Notes: generated from the sequence alone by a model not told the origin. Shown: positions 1 to 8,616, counted from the stretch's first letter. The stretch is DNA of 64,000 nt from Reyranella sp. CPCC 100927 (GCF_007859315.1 NZ_VOHA01000009.1:1-64000), one strand, 5' to 3'. Translations and numbers: made by a program.

Positions 1-61
<61 letters not shown>

Positions 62-80
62 TTCCACTCCCGCATCCGCA

Positions 81-109
81 AAAGCCGTTCCCCACAAAGG
101 AACGGCTTT
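81..109 (+). terminator. Intrinsic terminator of tRNA-fMet
   Basis: An 11-bp perfect stem AAAGCCGTTCC / GGAACGGCTTT with a 7-base loop begins 20 bases after the tRNA CCA end. The T tract is short (CTTTC). The same stem recurs at 26132-26161. The stretch from 110 to 308 shows only a small CGCCGC/GCGGCG hairpin at 166-180 and no supportable gene. Confidence 0.8.
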
Positions 110-308
110 CTTGCGTCCGCTGATTTGCGCTCGAAGCCGGTGGCCCCCCGGGAACATTTACGTTTCGCCGCTTTGCGGCGATCGTCACCGGCAGCACCTC
201 TCATCGATAAGTCCGCAACATGGCGAAGCCGCAGCGGACAAGAGCGTCAAACTAATTTCTCGTTGCCTATGCTCGGCGGAAATCTGCTGCCTTGTCGAAG
301 CGCCTCAT

Positions 309-1778
309 TCACGCAAGCACGCAGAGCGGCACGATGATGTTGATACTCAAGCCACTCGGCGTCCATTCACGCGCAATTTTGCCTCTGAGCTGGCCGGCAA
401 CGGTGGCTTGTATCAAGCGGCTCCCAAACCCTTCGTTGTGCAATGTTGAGTCAGGTGACGGACCGCCATGTTCTCGCCATACAAGGTCTAGCTTGCCGTC
501 CTCGATAGACCATTCAACATCAATGCGCCCATTCGGCGATGACAGTGCGCCATACTTGGTTGCGTTGGTCGCGAACTCGTGCAGAAGGAGGGCAAATGCC
601 GTCACGGCACTACCACGGATTTGTACGTCAGGCCCCTTTGCGGCAAAGCGATGAGGTACGTTCCCCGGAAGGGCGTAGGGCGAAGCATTTATGTCGACGA
701 GGGCATGCAGCGTCGTCGCTTTGTCGGCTGTCGAAGCACGGGATAGATCATGTAGTGTAAGGTCATGGGCGCGCGACAATGCCCCGAGGCGGGACTGAAG
801 CGCTGCCGCCATATCTGCAGGCGTCTTCGCGTAACGCGCGGCCAGCGTCGCGAGGCTGCTCGAAAGCGCGAATACATTCTTGACGCGGTGATTGATCTCT
901 CGCAGCAGCAGCGTTTGCCTCTCCTGAGCGCGTTTGCGTTCGGTAACATCCCGGGCGATTATCGAAGCACCCACAACTCGGCCAAAGGCGTCTCTGACAG
1001 AGGAAACCGTCAACGAAATCTCGACCAAACTTCCATCCCGGCGGCGACGGATCGTATCGAAGTTGCTGACATGCTCACCGAGCCGCAATTTCTCGAGGAT
1101 GGTCTCCTCCTCGCCAAGGCGATCCGACGGAATGAGAATTGTCACGGGCTTGCCGATCACGTCGTCAGCCACATAGCCGAATAAACGCTCGGCGCCCGCA
1201 TTCCAACTTACGACGATGCCATTCGTATCGTTGCTGATGATGGCGTCGTCGGATGACGTGATAATCGCAGCGAGTTGCTGCGCGGCGTGTTCGGGAAGGG
1301 GGTGCTGTCCTGGAGCTGGAATCGCCAGTTGGAGATCCGATCTCTCGTCTCTGCGGTCTGTGACGTCCGTGAAACAGTTGATGGCCCCTTGGACCTTTCC
1401 GAGATTGTCCACTATCGCTTCGATATTTACGAGAATCACGATGCGCGAACCATCGGGCCGTTCGACGACGACCTTCTGATCGATCACGGGTTCGCCTGAG
1501 CGCAGAACATCCGCCATCGGACATTCCGCGTGCGGAAGCTGACCACCATCGGGGCGATAGAGACCATAGGATCCGCAGAAGCGCTCCTCTGGGTTGTCGA
1601 GGTTCGGTCTGCGACCCCACAGTTCGGCCGCTCTCCGGTTGAAACGGATAAGTCGGCCCTCCCTGTTGCAAACGTAGATTGCTGCGTCGAGAAGGTCGAG
1701 AATACGGTCAGGTACGTCGAGACCATGCTCGACGCCGACCACACGCAAACGCGGAGGACCTGCGATAGAAGTCGTCAT
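309..1778 (-). CDS. HWE-family PAS sensor histidine kinase
   Basis: The product is a 489-aa soluble kinase with no membrane segment. A PAS domain spans about residues 20-145 and a second PAS-PAC pair about 170-290, ending in the typical DVTERKRAQE linker. The HWE dimerisation/phosphoacceptor box follows, with REINHRVKN near residue 295 (His is the predicted phosphosite). The HWE-type ATPase box has HEFATNATKYGAL near 401 and the WREHGGP signature near 434. The start is the ATG at 1776-1778, with AGGAGA 8 bases upstream; the frame stays open further upstream but looks like a shadow. HWE kinases often feed the alphaproteobacterial general stress response, but no response regulator lies next to this one. 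A TGT-N10-ACA site lies 196 bases upstream. Confidence 0.9.
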   Translation of the reverse strand: MTTSIAGPPRLRVVGVEHGLDVPDRILDLLDAAIYVCNREGRLIRFNRRAAELWGRRPNLDNPEERFCGSYGLYRPDGGQLPHAECPMADVLRSGEPVIDQKVVVERPDGSRIVILVNIEAIVDNLGKVQGAINCFTDVTDRRDERSDLQLAIPAPGQHPLPEHAAQQLAAIITSSDDAIISNDTNGIVVSWNAGAERLFGYVADDVIGKPVTILIPSDRLGEEETILEKLRLGEHVSNFDTIRRRRDGSLVEISLTVSSVRDAFGRVVGASIIARDVTERKRAQERQTLLLREINHRVKNVFALSSSLATLAARYAKTPADMAAALQSRLGALSRAHDLTLHDLSRASTADKATTLHALVDINASPYALPGNVPHRFAAKGPDVQIRGSAVTAFALLLHEFATNATKYGALSSPNGRIDVEWSIEDGKLDLVWREHGGPSPDSTLHNEGFGSRLIQATVAGQLRGKIAREWTPSGLSINIIVPLCVLA

Positions 1779-1973
1779 CGATGTTCTCCTGGGCAAATCC
1801 GCACAGTCGGCAGAATGCCGTTCGCAACCTATGGCTTCTTGTGTCGGGGCCGGCTGCTGCCGCGCGCGGCTTCGCGCACCACCGGCGACTGCTTGAGTCG
1901 CGCCGCTCAGAATCCATACATGCACGAATTGCCGCGGCGCACGAGTCTTCATTAGTGAGGTGGTGCAGTCGAG

Positions 1974-1989
1974 TGTTCAAGAGCGAACA
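1974..1989 (-). promoter_or_regulatory. TGT-N10-ACA palindrome, site 1
   Basis: TGTTCAAGAGCGAACA is a 5-bp inverted repeat with a 6-base spacer, 196 bases upstream of the kinase start. Read on the minus strand (TGTTCGCTCTTGAACA) it fits the family consensus TGTYC-N2-TTTTG-RACA best, so it points toward the kinase. It lies in the 616-base gap 1779-2394, which holds no gene I can support, only two such sites and a set of hairpins. Confidence 0.6.
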
Positions 1990-2011
1990 GGACAGGTTCG
2001 TTACAGAAAAT

Positions 2012-2090
2012 ACCCGTCGCACGCATGGGCGTTGCGACGGGTGTGAGTGGGACCACGTCAGGGGAGAACCTGACGCACTTCTATTAGTGC
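2012..2090. other. Cluster of three consecutive hairpins
   Basis: Three perfect stems follow each other. ACCCGTCGCA (2012-2021) pairs with TGCGACGGGT (2033-2042). CGTCAGG (2056-2062) pairs with CCTGACG (2069-2075). GCACT (2075-2079) pairs with AGTGC (2086-2090). None is followed by a T tract, so they do not look like simple terminators. They sit between the divergent kinase and BI-1 genes and between two TGT-N10-ACA sites. Their role is unknown: they could be a leader structure, a small RNA or a repeat remnant. Confidence 0.5.
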
Positions 2091-2107
2091 TTGGCGTTAT
2101 CTTGCGC

Positions 2108-2123
2108 TGTCCAATTTTGGACA
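2108..2123 (+). promoter_or_regulatory. TGT-N10-ACA palindrome, site 2
   Basis: TGTCCAATTTTGGACA has perfect 7-bp arms (TGTCCAA/TTGGACA) around TT. It lies 272 bases upstream of the BI-1-like gene. A shorter-spaced relative, TGTC-N7-GACA, occurs downstream at about 2290-2305. Confidence 0.65.
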
Positions 2124-2394
2124 AGTCACGTCAAAGCGCAGAGCGAGTCCGCAAGAACGCGCGTTGCTGTCGAGCTCAACTATGGTTCTCGATACTCATC
2201 GACAAATGCCGCGATCTCCGGCAGCTCCAAGCCGTAGTTGTAGATGCCCCGGGATCAGCCTGGCCACACCTCAACCAGGATGACGTCGCTATGTCTGATT
2301 CCGACAGGCATGCTTGATTAAGTTGCCGTGGGTGCCCACGTGTGAGTGTCCTCGTCGAGGTTCCCCTGAACGAGGCCCCCCCGGAGGCGAGCAC

Positions 2395-3147
2395 ATGGCG
2401 GACGAAAGTATCAAGATCGCCCACCGCGGTGGATCGGTCGCGGCTGATCAGGCTGCATTCGATGCGGGCCTGCGTGGCCACATGGTGCGGGTCTACAATT
2501 ACTTGGCTTCGGGGCTTGCCCTCTCGGGCATTGTAGCTTTCGCACTCTTCAGTTCGCCCGATTTGGCGGGTATTTTTTTCGAGGTGGCGCCAGACAATCG
2601 CGTCACCGGCCTTAATATACTGGGCTGGATCGCAATCTTCGCCCCTCTTGGCCTTCTTCTGCTGACCTCGTTCCGCGCCGCGCAAATGGGGGTGACGTCG
2701 CTCCTGGCGATCTACTGGTCAATCACGGCGCTGATGGGCGTTAGCCTATCGTTGCTTTTGTTCACCTACACGGGGGCATCGGTTGCGCGGGCGTTCTTCG
2801 TGACGGCAGCTGCGTTCGCGGCACTCAGTCTCTATGGCTACACCACCAAGCGCGATCTCACGGCCGTAGGTAAGTTCCTCTTCATGGGCCTGATTGGGCT
2901 GGTTCTGGCCAGTATCGTCAACCTGATCTGGCCGTCCGGTGTAGTGAGTTTTGTCATCTCTGCCGCTGGTGTCCTGATTTTTTCCGGCTTGATTGCCTTC
3001 GACACGCAGAAGATCAGGCAGCAGTATTCCGAGGCTTTGGGCGGCGAAGCGATGCGCAAGGTCGCGATCTTCGGCGCGCTGAGCCTCTATCTCGATTTCG
3101 TGAACCTGTTCCAGTTCCTCATGAGTTTCATCGGCCAACGACGCTGA
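2395..3147 (+). CDS. Bax inhibitor-1 (BI-1/YccA) family membrane protein
   Basis: The product is a 250-aa integral membrane protein with about seven hydrophobic segments spread from residue 35 to the C-terminus. The Bax1-I family pattern is present: an N-terminal LRGHMVRVYNYLASGLALSG segment and a late FDTQKIRQQYSEAL loop with the family's conserved acidic residue, then a final segment ending near LYLDFVNLFQFLM. BI-1 relatives act as pH-dependent cation or calcium leak channels and modulate membrane proteases; the exact role here is unknown. The start at ATG 2395 is chosen for the GGAGG motif 8-12 bases upstream. It is transcribed alone, divergent from the kinase, and preceded by a TGT-N10-ACA site. 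Confidence 0.93.
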   Translation: MADESIKIAHRGGSVAADQAAFDAGLRGHMVRVYNYLASGLALSGIVAFALFSSPDLAGIFFEVAPDNRVTGLNILGWIAIFAPLGLLLLTSFRAAQMGVTSLLAIYWSITALMGVSLSLLLFTYTGASVARAFFVTAAAFAALSLYGYTTKRDLTAVGKFLFMGLIGLVLASIVNLIWPSGVVSFVISAAGVLIFSGLIAFDTQKIRQQYSEALGGEAMRKVAIFGALSLYLDFVNLFQFLMSFIGQRR

Positions 3148-3183
3148 CCGACGTTCGATGGCGCTCCGCGTGTCCCACCAGAC

Positions 3184-3321
3184 TCATCTGCGGATGAGGA
3201 TCGGCTGCTGACGCGGGTCCGGCCATCGTGCGGCTGTTTGTTCGGCCAGGTACAAGCCCAGAAAGCCGGATCCCAGCATCAGCCCCAATATGACTATGAT
3301 CGTCAGTCGCTGTGTGCTCAT
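3184..3321 (-). CDS. Small single-span membrane protein (45 aa)
   Basis: Starting MSTQRLTIIVILGLMLG, the product has one hydrophobic helix at about residues 6-25 and a short polar, arginine- and proline-rich C-terminal tail. The frame runs longer upstream, but the hydrophobic domain starts exactly at the ATG at 3319-3321, with a weak GGCGAG site upstream. A TGT-N10-ACA site lies 76 bases upstream of this start. I recognise no family. It resembles the other very small membrane proteins of this region (9662-9829, 13064-13171). Confidence 0.5.
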   Translation of the reverse strand: MSTQRLTIIVILGLMLGSGFLGLYLAEQTAARWPDPRQQPILIRR

Positions 3322-3396
3322 CGGATAGCTCGCCGTCACCCGGGAACGGTACGCTCGCAACCTTCTGCGAGAATGGACGGTCGGCAGCACCGGCGC

Positions 3397-3412
3397 TGTC
3401 CGGTTTTGAACA
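3397..3412 (+). promoter_or_regulatory. TGT-N10-ACA palindrome, site 3
   Basis: TGTCCGGTTTTGAACA lies between the divergent 45-aa membrane protein and the short-chain dehydrogenase. The intergenic stretch 3322-3902 contains no gene I can support, only this site, site 4 and a weaker look-alike at 3790-3805 (TGTGCTGCATTGAACG). Confidence 0.6.
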
Positions 3413-3585
3413 GTGTCGATTGCAGCGGCTTTCACGATCTTCGTCTGGAAGCTGGCGATCAGAAAACAAGGCCACGCGGGGATTCTCGCCAAAAGCACAT
3501 CACTATCGGAGCGCGCAGCGCACGTTGCTGCGAGCTGTCATCCGCGATCGGGGGGGCGGCCCCGACGTTCCGAGTATCAGCTGTG

Positions 3586-3601
3586 TGTGCGGTTTTGAAC
3601 T
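3586..3601 (+). promoter_or_regulatory. Degenerate TGT-N10-ACA palindrome, site 4
   Basis: TGTGCGGTTTTGAACT shares the 11-base core GCGGTTTTGAAC-like centre with site 3, 189 bases away, but lacks the terminal A of ACA and one C. It could be a second, weaker operator or a decayed duplicate. It lies 358 bases upstream of the dehydrogenase. Confidence 0.4.
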
Positions 3602-3902
3602 GCTCATCGCGACCGGAGCCAATAGTGTGCAGCTGGCAAATCCGATCCGAGACGTTGCGGCGTCGACATAAGTCTCCGCATTCGACTGACCGGCAATAGA
3701 GGTTAAGACGGATCCGGTCGCAGAGCGAATCACCCGCGTTCTTGCTTCCTGCGTAACCGCTTTTTGACCGCTGAACGTGTCCGATCGTATGTGCTGCATT
3801 GAACGGCCGGTCGCCCTCGGATCCGACAATCGTGTGGATTACCGGTTTACGGTTTTCGGTGATTACGAACTCTCGCCCGAACCGGAAGGAGTGAGGTACG
3901 CC

Positions 3903-3959
3903 ATGACGTGCATATCTATTGCCGCGATGGCCATTCGGTGTGCTCAGGAGGATTTGTGA
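3903..3959 (+). CDS. Possible 18-aa leader peptide coupled to the SDR gene
   Basis: ATG 3903 opens a short frame encoding MTCISIAAMAIRCAQEDL. It has a strong AAGGAG site about 11 bases upstream. Its TGA shares a base with the ATG of the dehydrogenase (TGATG), and the dehydrogenase's own AGGAGG lies inside it. This arrangement suggests translational coupling. It may also be chance: the peptide has no recognisable attenuator codon run. Confidence 0.35.
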   Translation: MTCISIAAMAIRCAQEDL

Positions 3960-4729
3960 TGACGGCACTTGCCAACAAGATCGCCATTGTTACGGGAGCA
4001 AGCTCCGGAATTGGGCGCGCGACCGCGCTGTTATTCGCGCAAGAAGGCGCGAAGTTGATCGTGAGTGCGCGACGTCAGTCTGAATTGAAGACGCTGGTCA
4101 CCGAGATCGAGGCAGCTGGGGGCCGTGCCATTGCCGTCGCCGGCGATGTGAAGGACGAAACATTGGCGGAAGAACTGGTTCGCACCGCCACCAGTCGTTT
4201 CGGGGGCCTCGATATTGCATTCAATAATGCCGGCATTATCGGTGATATTGGGCCGATTTCTGATTTGTCCTTGGCAGGTTGGCACGAAACGCTCGACACC
4301 AACCTCACCAGCGCGTTTCTGAGCGCGAAGTACCAAATACCCGCGATGATGGCGCGAGGTGGTGGCTCGCTCATCTTCACGTCCTCGTTCGTCGGCTACA
4401 CGGTCGGTATGCCCGGCATGTCGGCGTACGCGGCCAGCAAAGCGGGATTGATCGGTCTCACGATAGCCCTCGCCGCTGAATTCGGCCCTCAGGCAATTCG
4501 GGTAAACGCGATCCTGCCCGGCGGCACGGATACGCCGGCGAGCATTACGAACGCACCGGGAGCCGGTCCAGAAGTGCTGGCGTTCGTCGAGGGTTTACAT
4601 GCCCTGAAGCGCATGGCGAAGCCCGAAGAAATTGCGCGGTCAGTTCTTCACCTCGCGTCGGACGCCTCGAGCTTCATTACGGGCACGGCCCTTCTGGTCG
4701 ACGGCGGCGCGTCGATCAGCCGGAGCTGA
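3959..4729 (+). CDS. Short-chain dehydrogenase/reductase (SDR, classical)
   Basis: The product is a 256-aa, single-domain Rossmann oxidoreductase. It shows the classical TGxxxGIG cofactor loop (TGASSGIG, residues 12-19), the NNAG motif near residue 87, and the catalytic Ser-Tyr-Lys set with YAASK near 155. It ends with the usual PGG-type substrate loop and a VDGG C-terminus. The substrate cannot be told; NAD(H) or NADP(H) is likely. The start at ATG 3959 follows AGGAGG by 6 bases. It is preceded by two TGT-N10-ACA-like sites. An SRPBCC protein gene lies 65 bases downstream on the same strand and may be cotranscribed. Confidence 0.93.
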   Translation: MTALANKIAIVTGASSGIGRATALLFAQEGAKLIVSARRQSELKTLVTEIEAAGGRAIAVAGDVKDETLAEELVRTATSRFGGLDIAFNNAGIIGDIGPISDLSLAGWHETLDTNLTSAFLSAKYQIPAMMARGGGSLIFTSSFVGYTVGMPGMSAYAASKAGLIGLTIALAAEFGPQAIRVNAILPGGTDTPASITNAPGAGPEVLAFVEGLHALKRMAKPEEIARSVLHLASDASSFITGTALLVDGGASISRS

Positions 4730-4794
4730 TCGCGGTAACCGAATGGCGCATGCGCCGGGAAACGGCGGATGCGCCACCCACCCAAGGCACGCCA

Positions 4795-5268
4795 ATGTAC
4801 AGAGCTTACTACAGCAGCGTCCTGGATCACCCGGCAACCGAAGTCTGGAGTCTGGTCCGAGACTTTGACAACTATCCGCGCTACATCCAAGGCGTCACCG
4901 AGAGCGTCATCGAAGATCACAAGCGTGGTGACGAAGTTGGCGCCGTGCGGTGCTTCCGCTATGGCGGTATCTGGATACGTCAACGCCTGACGGCTCATTC
5001 CGACGCCGACCGCTCCTTCACTTATGCCGGCATGGAGCAGTTTCACTTTCCGATCAAGGAATTTGCCGACGCTCCTGCTGCTGTCGATTACCAGGGCACG
5101 CTGCGGTGCACGCCGATCGTCGATGGCGATCGCACGTTCGTGGAATGGTTCGTGGAGTTCAAGAGCGCGCCCAGCGGTGCCGTGCCATGGACCAATCTCC
5201 TCGTGGAGCTTATTGCACAATGGGTCGATTCCCTGCGTCGTGCGCTTGCCGGTGCTCATCATCACTAA
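4795..5268 (+). CDS. SRPBCC (START/polyketide-cyclase-like) family protein
   Basis: The product is 157 aa with the Bet v 1-like pattern: an N-terminal strand, then the HPATEVWSLVRDFDNYPRYI helix-loop at residues 10-30, later strands, and a long C-terminal helix ending in ALAGAHHH. Such proteins bind hydrophobic ligands or act as cyclases, and the function here is unknown. The start is ATG 4795 with AAGG 7-10 bases before. It follows the SDR by 65 bases on the same strand, which hints that both act on one lipid or aromatic substrate. The His-His-His end is natural sequence. Confidence 0.85.
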   Translation: MYRAYYSSVLDHPATEVWSLVRDFDNYPRYIQGVTESVIEDHKRGDEVGAVRCFRYGGIWIRQRLTAHSDADRSFTYAGMEQFHFPIKEFADAPAAVDYQGTLRCTPIVDGDRTFVEWFVEFKSAPSGAVPWTNLLVELIAQWVDSLRRALAGAHHH

Positions 5269-5373
5269 AGGATGAGTCGCGATCGTCTGTCATCGAGAAC
5301 GCAGCGAGGGATGACGGCTATGGTCCGTAACAGGGACTGAGCGAGGTTGGTGCCGATCGCATGAAGAGTTCTT

Positions 5374-6525
5374 TCATCTGGCGATGCTACCGCCGTCAAG
5401 GTTGGCGCTGTTTCGCGGCTCCTGCAGGAGCATCGGCGATCGGGGGCTCTTGGTGGTGAGGAACGGCGTGGATCTCCGTGCACCAAGCTGTCGCTCATAG
5501 ACGGTAACGTAGTCCGTCGCCATTCGCCGGCTGGTGAACCGCCGTTCGAAGCACCGTCGAACGGCCGTGCGATCCAGACGCACTATGTCCGGCAGCGCCG
5601 CGACAGCCTGGTCGACCGTCTCGACGATCAGGCCCGTGACACCGTGATCGACAACCTCTGGCACTGAGCCGGCATGAAACGCCAAGACCGGCGTGCCGCA
5701 AGCCATGGCTTCGATCATCACCAGGCCGAAAGGCTCCGGCCAAGATATGGGAAACAGCAGCGCTGCGGCTTCGCCGAGAAAGCGCTCCTTCTCCCGCTCG
5801 TTGATCTCGCCGATGAATTCGATGTCCGGTTGTTTCAGCAGGGGCGCTATGCAGTCGCAGAAATAGGCACGGTCGGCTTTATCGACCTTCGCCGCAAGTT
5901 TTAAGGGCAGGCCTGCCTTACGCGCAATTTCGATCGCCAGATCAGGACGCTTCTCAGGCGCCATGCGACCCAGGAAAGCGAGGTACCCTCGGCCACGCCC
6001 ATGCCGATCCTCCCCAGATGAAAAAGTTGGCCGATACAGATCCACCGGCAGGCCGTGATGAACAGTAGCGACAAAATGGGCGGTCGGTATCGGCCGCCGT
6101 TGGGCATTCGAGATCGATACGAGCGGCAGGTCCGGGAACGCGCTGTACAATGGCGGTAGTTCGGGCAAGTCCTGCCGTCCATGCAGCGTCGTGAGCACGC
6201 GATCCGCGTGCGACCGCATCAGAGGGTAGTGCATGGCATCGATATGGAAATGCAAGATATCGAATTCGCCTAGACGCTGCCGTACCCGGTCTAGCATGAT
6301 CATGTAATAAGGAAGTGGGTCATGCATGTCCGGCCTGAGGCGCAGAGCTTCGGAAACAACTGGCACCAGTTCGGCTGTGGTGATCGACGTGCCGCTGGCG
6401 AAGAGCGTCACGTCGTGGCCCAAGGCGACCAACTCCTCCGTAAGATACGAGACGATGCGCTCTGTTCCCCCGTACAGCCGCGGCGGCACGTCCTCAATGA
6501 TCGGAGCAATTTGCGCAATACGCAT
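5374..6525 (-). CDS. Glycosyltransferase family 4 (GT-B fold)
   Basis: The product is 383 aa with no membrane segment. The N-terminal domain opens with MRIAQIAP and a PPRLYGGTERIV loop, as in sugar-nucleotide GT4 enzymes. The C-terminal domain carries LGRMAPEKRPDLAIEIARKAG and the E-x7-E signature in PEPFGLVMIEAMACG near residue 268. It probably transfers a sugar to a lipid or small acceptor. The ATG at 6523-6525 is used because the conserved family N-terminus begins there; a GTG 24 bases upstream is possible. The last 30 residues look non-conserved. It is convergent with the SRPBCC gene and divergent from the secreted repeat protein, with a shared TGT-N10-ACA site between. Confidence 0.9.
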   Translation of the reverse strand: MRIAQIAPIIEDVPPRLYGGTERIVSYLTEELVALGHDVTLFASGTSITTAELVPVVSEALRLRPDMHDPLPYYMIMLDRVRQRLGEFDILHFHIDAMHYPLMRSHADRVLTTLHGRQDLPELPPLYSAFPDLPLVSISNAQRRPIPTAHFVATVHHGLPVDLYRPTFSSGEDRHGRGRGYLAFLGRMAPEKRPDLAIEIARKAGLPLKLAAKVDKADRAYFCDCIAPLLKQPDIEFIGEINEREKERFLGEAAALLFPISWPEPFGLVMIEAMACGTPVLAFHAGSVPEVVDHGVTGLIVETVDQAVAALPDIVRLDRTAVRRCFERRFTSRRMATDYVTVYERQLGARRSTPFLTTKSPRSPMLLQEPRNSANLDGGSIAR

Positions 6526-6749
6526 CCTCTTCCCTTTCGCGTTCAGCACCGACTATTGCCACTGGTTTCAAAGAATCCCGAAGTAAAAAAGGTGGCGTCC
6601 GCCGTCGAATTAGCTGATGGCGCGGCTGGCGATAACACCATCGCCCCTCAGTGGGAATCGTGACCCCTCCGGTGAGCGGGATGTGCCTTCAATGTCGTGG
6701 GACCTGTCCAGCGCCGGCTGAACTTGTAGCGGGACACAGGGCAACGGAC

Positions 6750-6765
6750 TGTCCGGAATAGGACA
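6750..6765. promoter_or_regulatory. TGT-N10-ACA palindrome, site 5
   Basis: TGTCCGGAATAGGACA is the core of a longer perfect inverted repeat, ACTGTCC-N6-GGACAGT (6748-6767). It lies in the 383-base divergent gap 6526-6908, 225 bases from the glycosyltransferase start and 144 bases from the repeat-protein start. No other feature is apparent in the gap. Confidence 0.65.
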
Positions 6766-6908
6766 GTTCGAAGCACGTCGATCCGCTACGAATACCATCC
6801 GATCGATCTCAGTCGCACGCGTTCCGACGAATGGGCTGCAGGCCTTGGCTGGTATCGGTTTTGATTTCCCCGTCGTTACGCGCAATGCACCTCTATGGAG
6901 CAGACACC

Positions 6909-7856
6909 ATGTATGCGGTCGTGATCCGCGTTACTCTGGTTACGCTGCTCGGAGCGACGAGCGCACCGTCTGTGGCAGCATCGGTCCATCTTCCGGTCGA
7001 CTCGATGTCGGGCCTGCCGGAAACCAGCAAGACGCACCTCGATCCTGGCAGTGTGCGTGTGCAGGTGGAAATGCAGGATGGCCGAATCCGCTTGTTGACC
7101 GCGGCGATCGAGGCTGCGGTCCTTGCCAGGCGGTTTGAAGATGCCGACCGCCTTATGATCGAGGGTTTGACGCGCTATCCCGCGTATGAGGGATGGGCCG
7201 ACTATCGGCACCGGTTGGCTGCCGCGCGTCAGCGCGATGAGCAACAGGAGCGCGAACAGAGCAATCGGCGTGAACAGGCCAAAGCGCTGGTGAGCGAGGC
7301 GTATCGGATGGCAGCGCAGGGCAACTACAATCGCGCTGCCGCTATTTTAACCGATGCCAATGAATTGGCACCGGGTTTGCCGGGCATTGCTGTCGCGCGG
7401 GCGGATATCATACGCCAACGCATCGATAGCCAACGCCAAGGCGACCGTCTACGCCAAGACGGCGAAATCCGCGATATTGCTACCGCCATCGAGGTGGCGA
7501 TTGCAGGTAACCGTATCGCTGACGCAGAGCGCATTGTGGCCGAGGCGTCCCGGCACCATACCACCCATCCGGGCTGGGACAGCCTGCAGCGTCGGGTGGC
7601 CAATGCCAGGCAGGCGGCAGATACCGAAGCGACCGCTACCAAGCCGATTGACGAGCTGGCTAAAGAAAATCGACAGCTCACGGCGCGGGCTTGGGAGTTA
7701 CTGACACAATACCGCGAGGCGATGGCCCGCAACGATCTCGACACTGCTGAAAGGGCCGTCATTGAGGCGGAGGGCATCGGCGGCGGGTCAAGCGAGGTGG
7801 TTGCTGCGCGCGCTGAATGGGCGGCGGCCAAACGCAGGGAACACGGCAAGGACTGA
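6909..7856 (+). CDS. Exported repeat protein of unknown function (TPR-like)
   Basis: The product is 315 aa. The N-terminus (MYAVVIRVTLVTLLGATSAP followed by SVAAS) is a signal peptide with a likely cut near residue 24. The mature part is helical and charged. At least three similar units of about 85-100 residues each contain an alanine-rich helix with the pattern A-x-x-R-x-x-D/N-A-x-R-x-I/L, for example around residues 65-85, 120-145 and 195-215. This resembles tetratricopeptide-type solenoids but is not a textbook match. The ATG at 6909 follows GGAG. No enzyme motif is seen. A periplasmic scaffold is the best guess. It is controlled by the divergent region holding site 5. Confidence 0.75.
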   Translation: MYAVVIRVTLVTLLGATSAPSVAASVHLPVDSMSGLPETSKTHLDPGSVRVQVEMQDGRIRLLTAAIEAAVLARRFEDADRLMIEGLTRYPAYEGWADYRHRLAAARQRDEQQEREQSNRREQAKALVSEAYRMAAQGNYNRAAAILTDANELAPGLPGIAVARADIIRQRIDSQRQGDRLRQDGEIRDIATAIEVAIAGNRIADAERIVAEASRHHTTHPGWDSLQRRVANARQAADTEATATKPIDELAKENRQLTARAWELLTQYREAMARNDLDTAERAVIEAEGIGGGSSEVVAARAEWAAAKRREHGKD

Positions 7857-7958
7857 GCAGGACCACTGCTGCACGCTGCCCCCGAGATGGTTGGCGATCG
7901 AGACTGAAGTTGGCGCTCGCCACAGAACACATCTGGCTTTGGTCGCGAAACGTTCCCT

Positions 7959-8264
7959 CTATTGGGCGGCTGCTGCTGTCTTTGCGCGGCCGGCGTTCAC
8001 TAACCAGCCAAGGGCCGCTTGTGCGTGGCGGAGATCAGCAACGGCGGTTCGCAAAGCTTCCGACAAGCTCTGGAGGTCGTCATCCAGCTTGAACGTATCG
8101 AGGTTCGCCGCCTCGACACGTTCCTGCAAGGAAGCTAACTCGGTCGTCAGCTTTCTCAGCAGTGTGCGCTGTTTCAGCGGGAATGTACGCAAGCATCGGT
8201 TCGCGCCGGGCAGAGCGGTCATCGTGCCCCGACTTTCCTCGTCTGGCCGGAACTGCACGGACAC
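7959..8264 (-). CDS. Small coiled-coil protein of unknown function (101 aa)
   Basis: The product is soluble, 101 aa, with a heptad-rich stretch from about residue 28 (LKQRTLLRKLTTELASLQER) to 85 that should form one long helix or coiled coil, and a C-terminus ending in AKTAAAAQ. The GTG start at 8262-8264 is preceded by GGGAGG, which supports it. It is divergent from the Crp/Fnr regulator, and the TGT-N10-ACA site 6 lies 99 bases upstream. No family is recognised. Confidence 0.6.
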   Translation of the reverse strand: MSVQFRPDEESRGTMTALPGANRCLRTFPLKQRTLLRKLTTELASLQERVEAANLDTFKLDDDLQSLSEALRTAVADLRHAQAALGWLVNAGRAKTAAAAQ

Positions 8265-8362
8265 GACAGATCCTCCCTTAGATTAGGTCCACCGGTACGC
8301 CACCGGACGAAACTGATACGTTAGAGGTCATGATTTTCATATCTGACTGGAGCGCTATCGAC

Positions 8363-8378
8363 TGTCCAGTTTGAGACA
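8363..8378 (+). promoter_or_regulatory. TGT-N10-ACA palindrome, site 6
   Basis: TGTCCAGTTTGAGACA lies in the 352-base gap 8265-8616, 239 bases upstream of the Crp/Fnr gene and 99 bases upstream of the divergent coiled-coil gene. If the regulator binds this motif, this is its autoregulatory site. No other element is seen in the gap. Confidence 0.6.
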
Positions 8379-8616
8379 CTTGGCGTCGGCCGCGTCGATG
8401 CCGGCGCTTGCGGATCGCTGCGATGGCGAAACTCCGGCAGGTGCAACCAAAGTAGTGTGCCTGATCGCGGTAACCGCAAGGAGTGGTATGGTCTCGATCC
8501 GGGGGACCGACAGGCGTTATGGAACGGAATAGCGGTGCAAGCTAGGATACGCAACGCCAAGGCCACTGCCCTGACCAGTGGAAAGGTGGACTCCAGAGAA
8601 TCGAGGGAGGCTGATC

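Noticed and set aside
2176-2685. A 169-codon minus-strand frame across the BI-1 promoter
   Set aside because: It overlaps the start of a certain gene and has no ribosome site or recognisable pattern.
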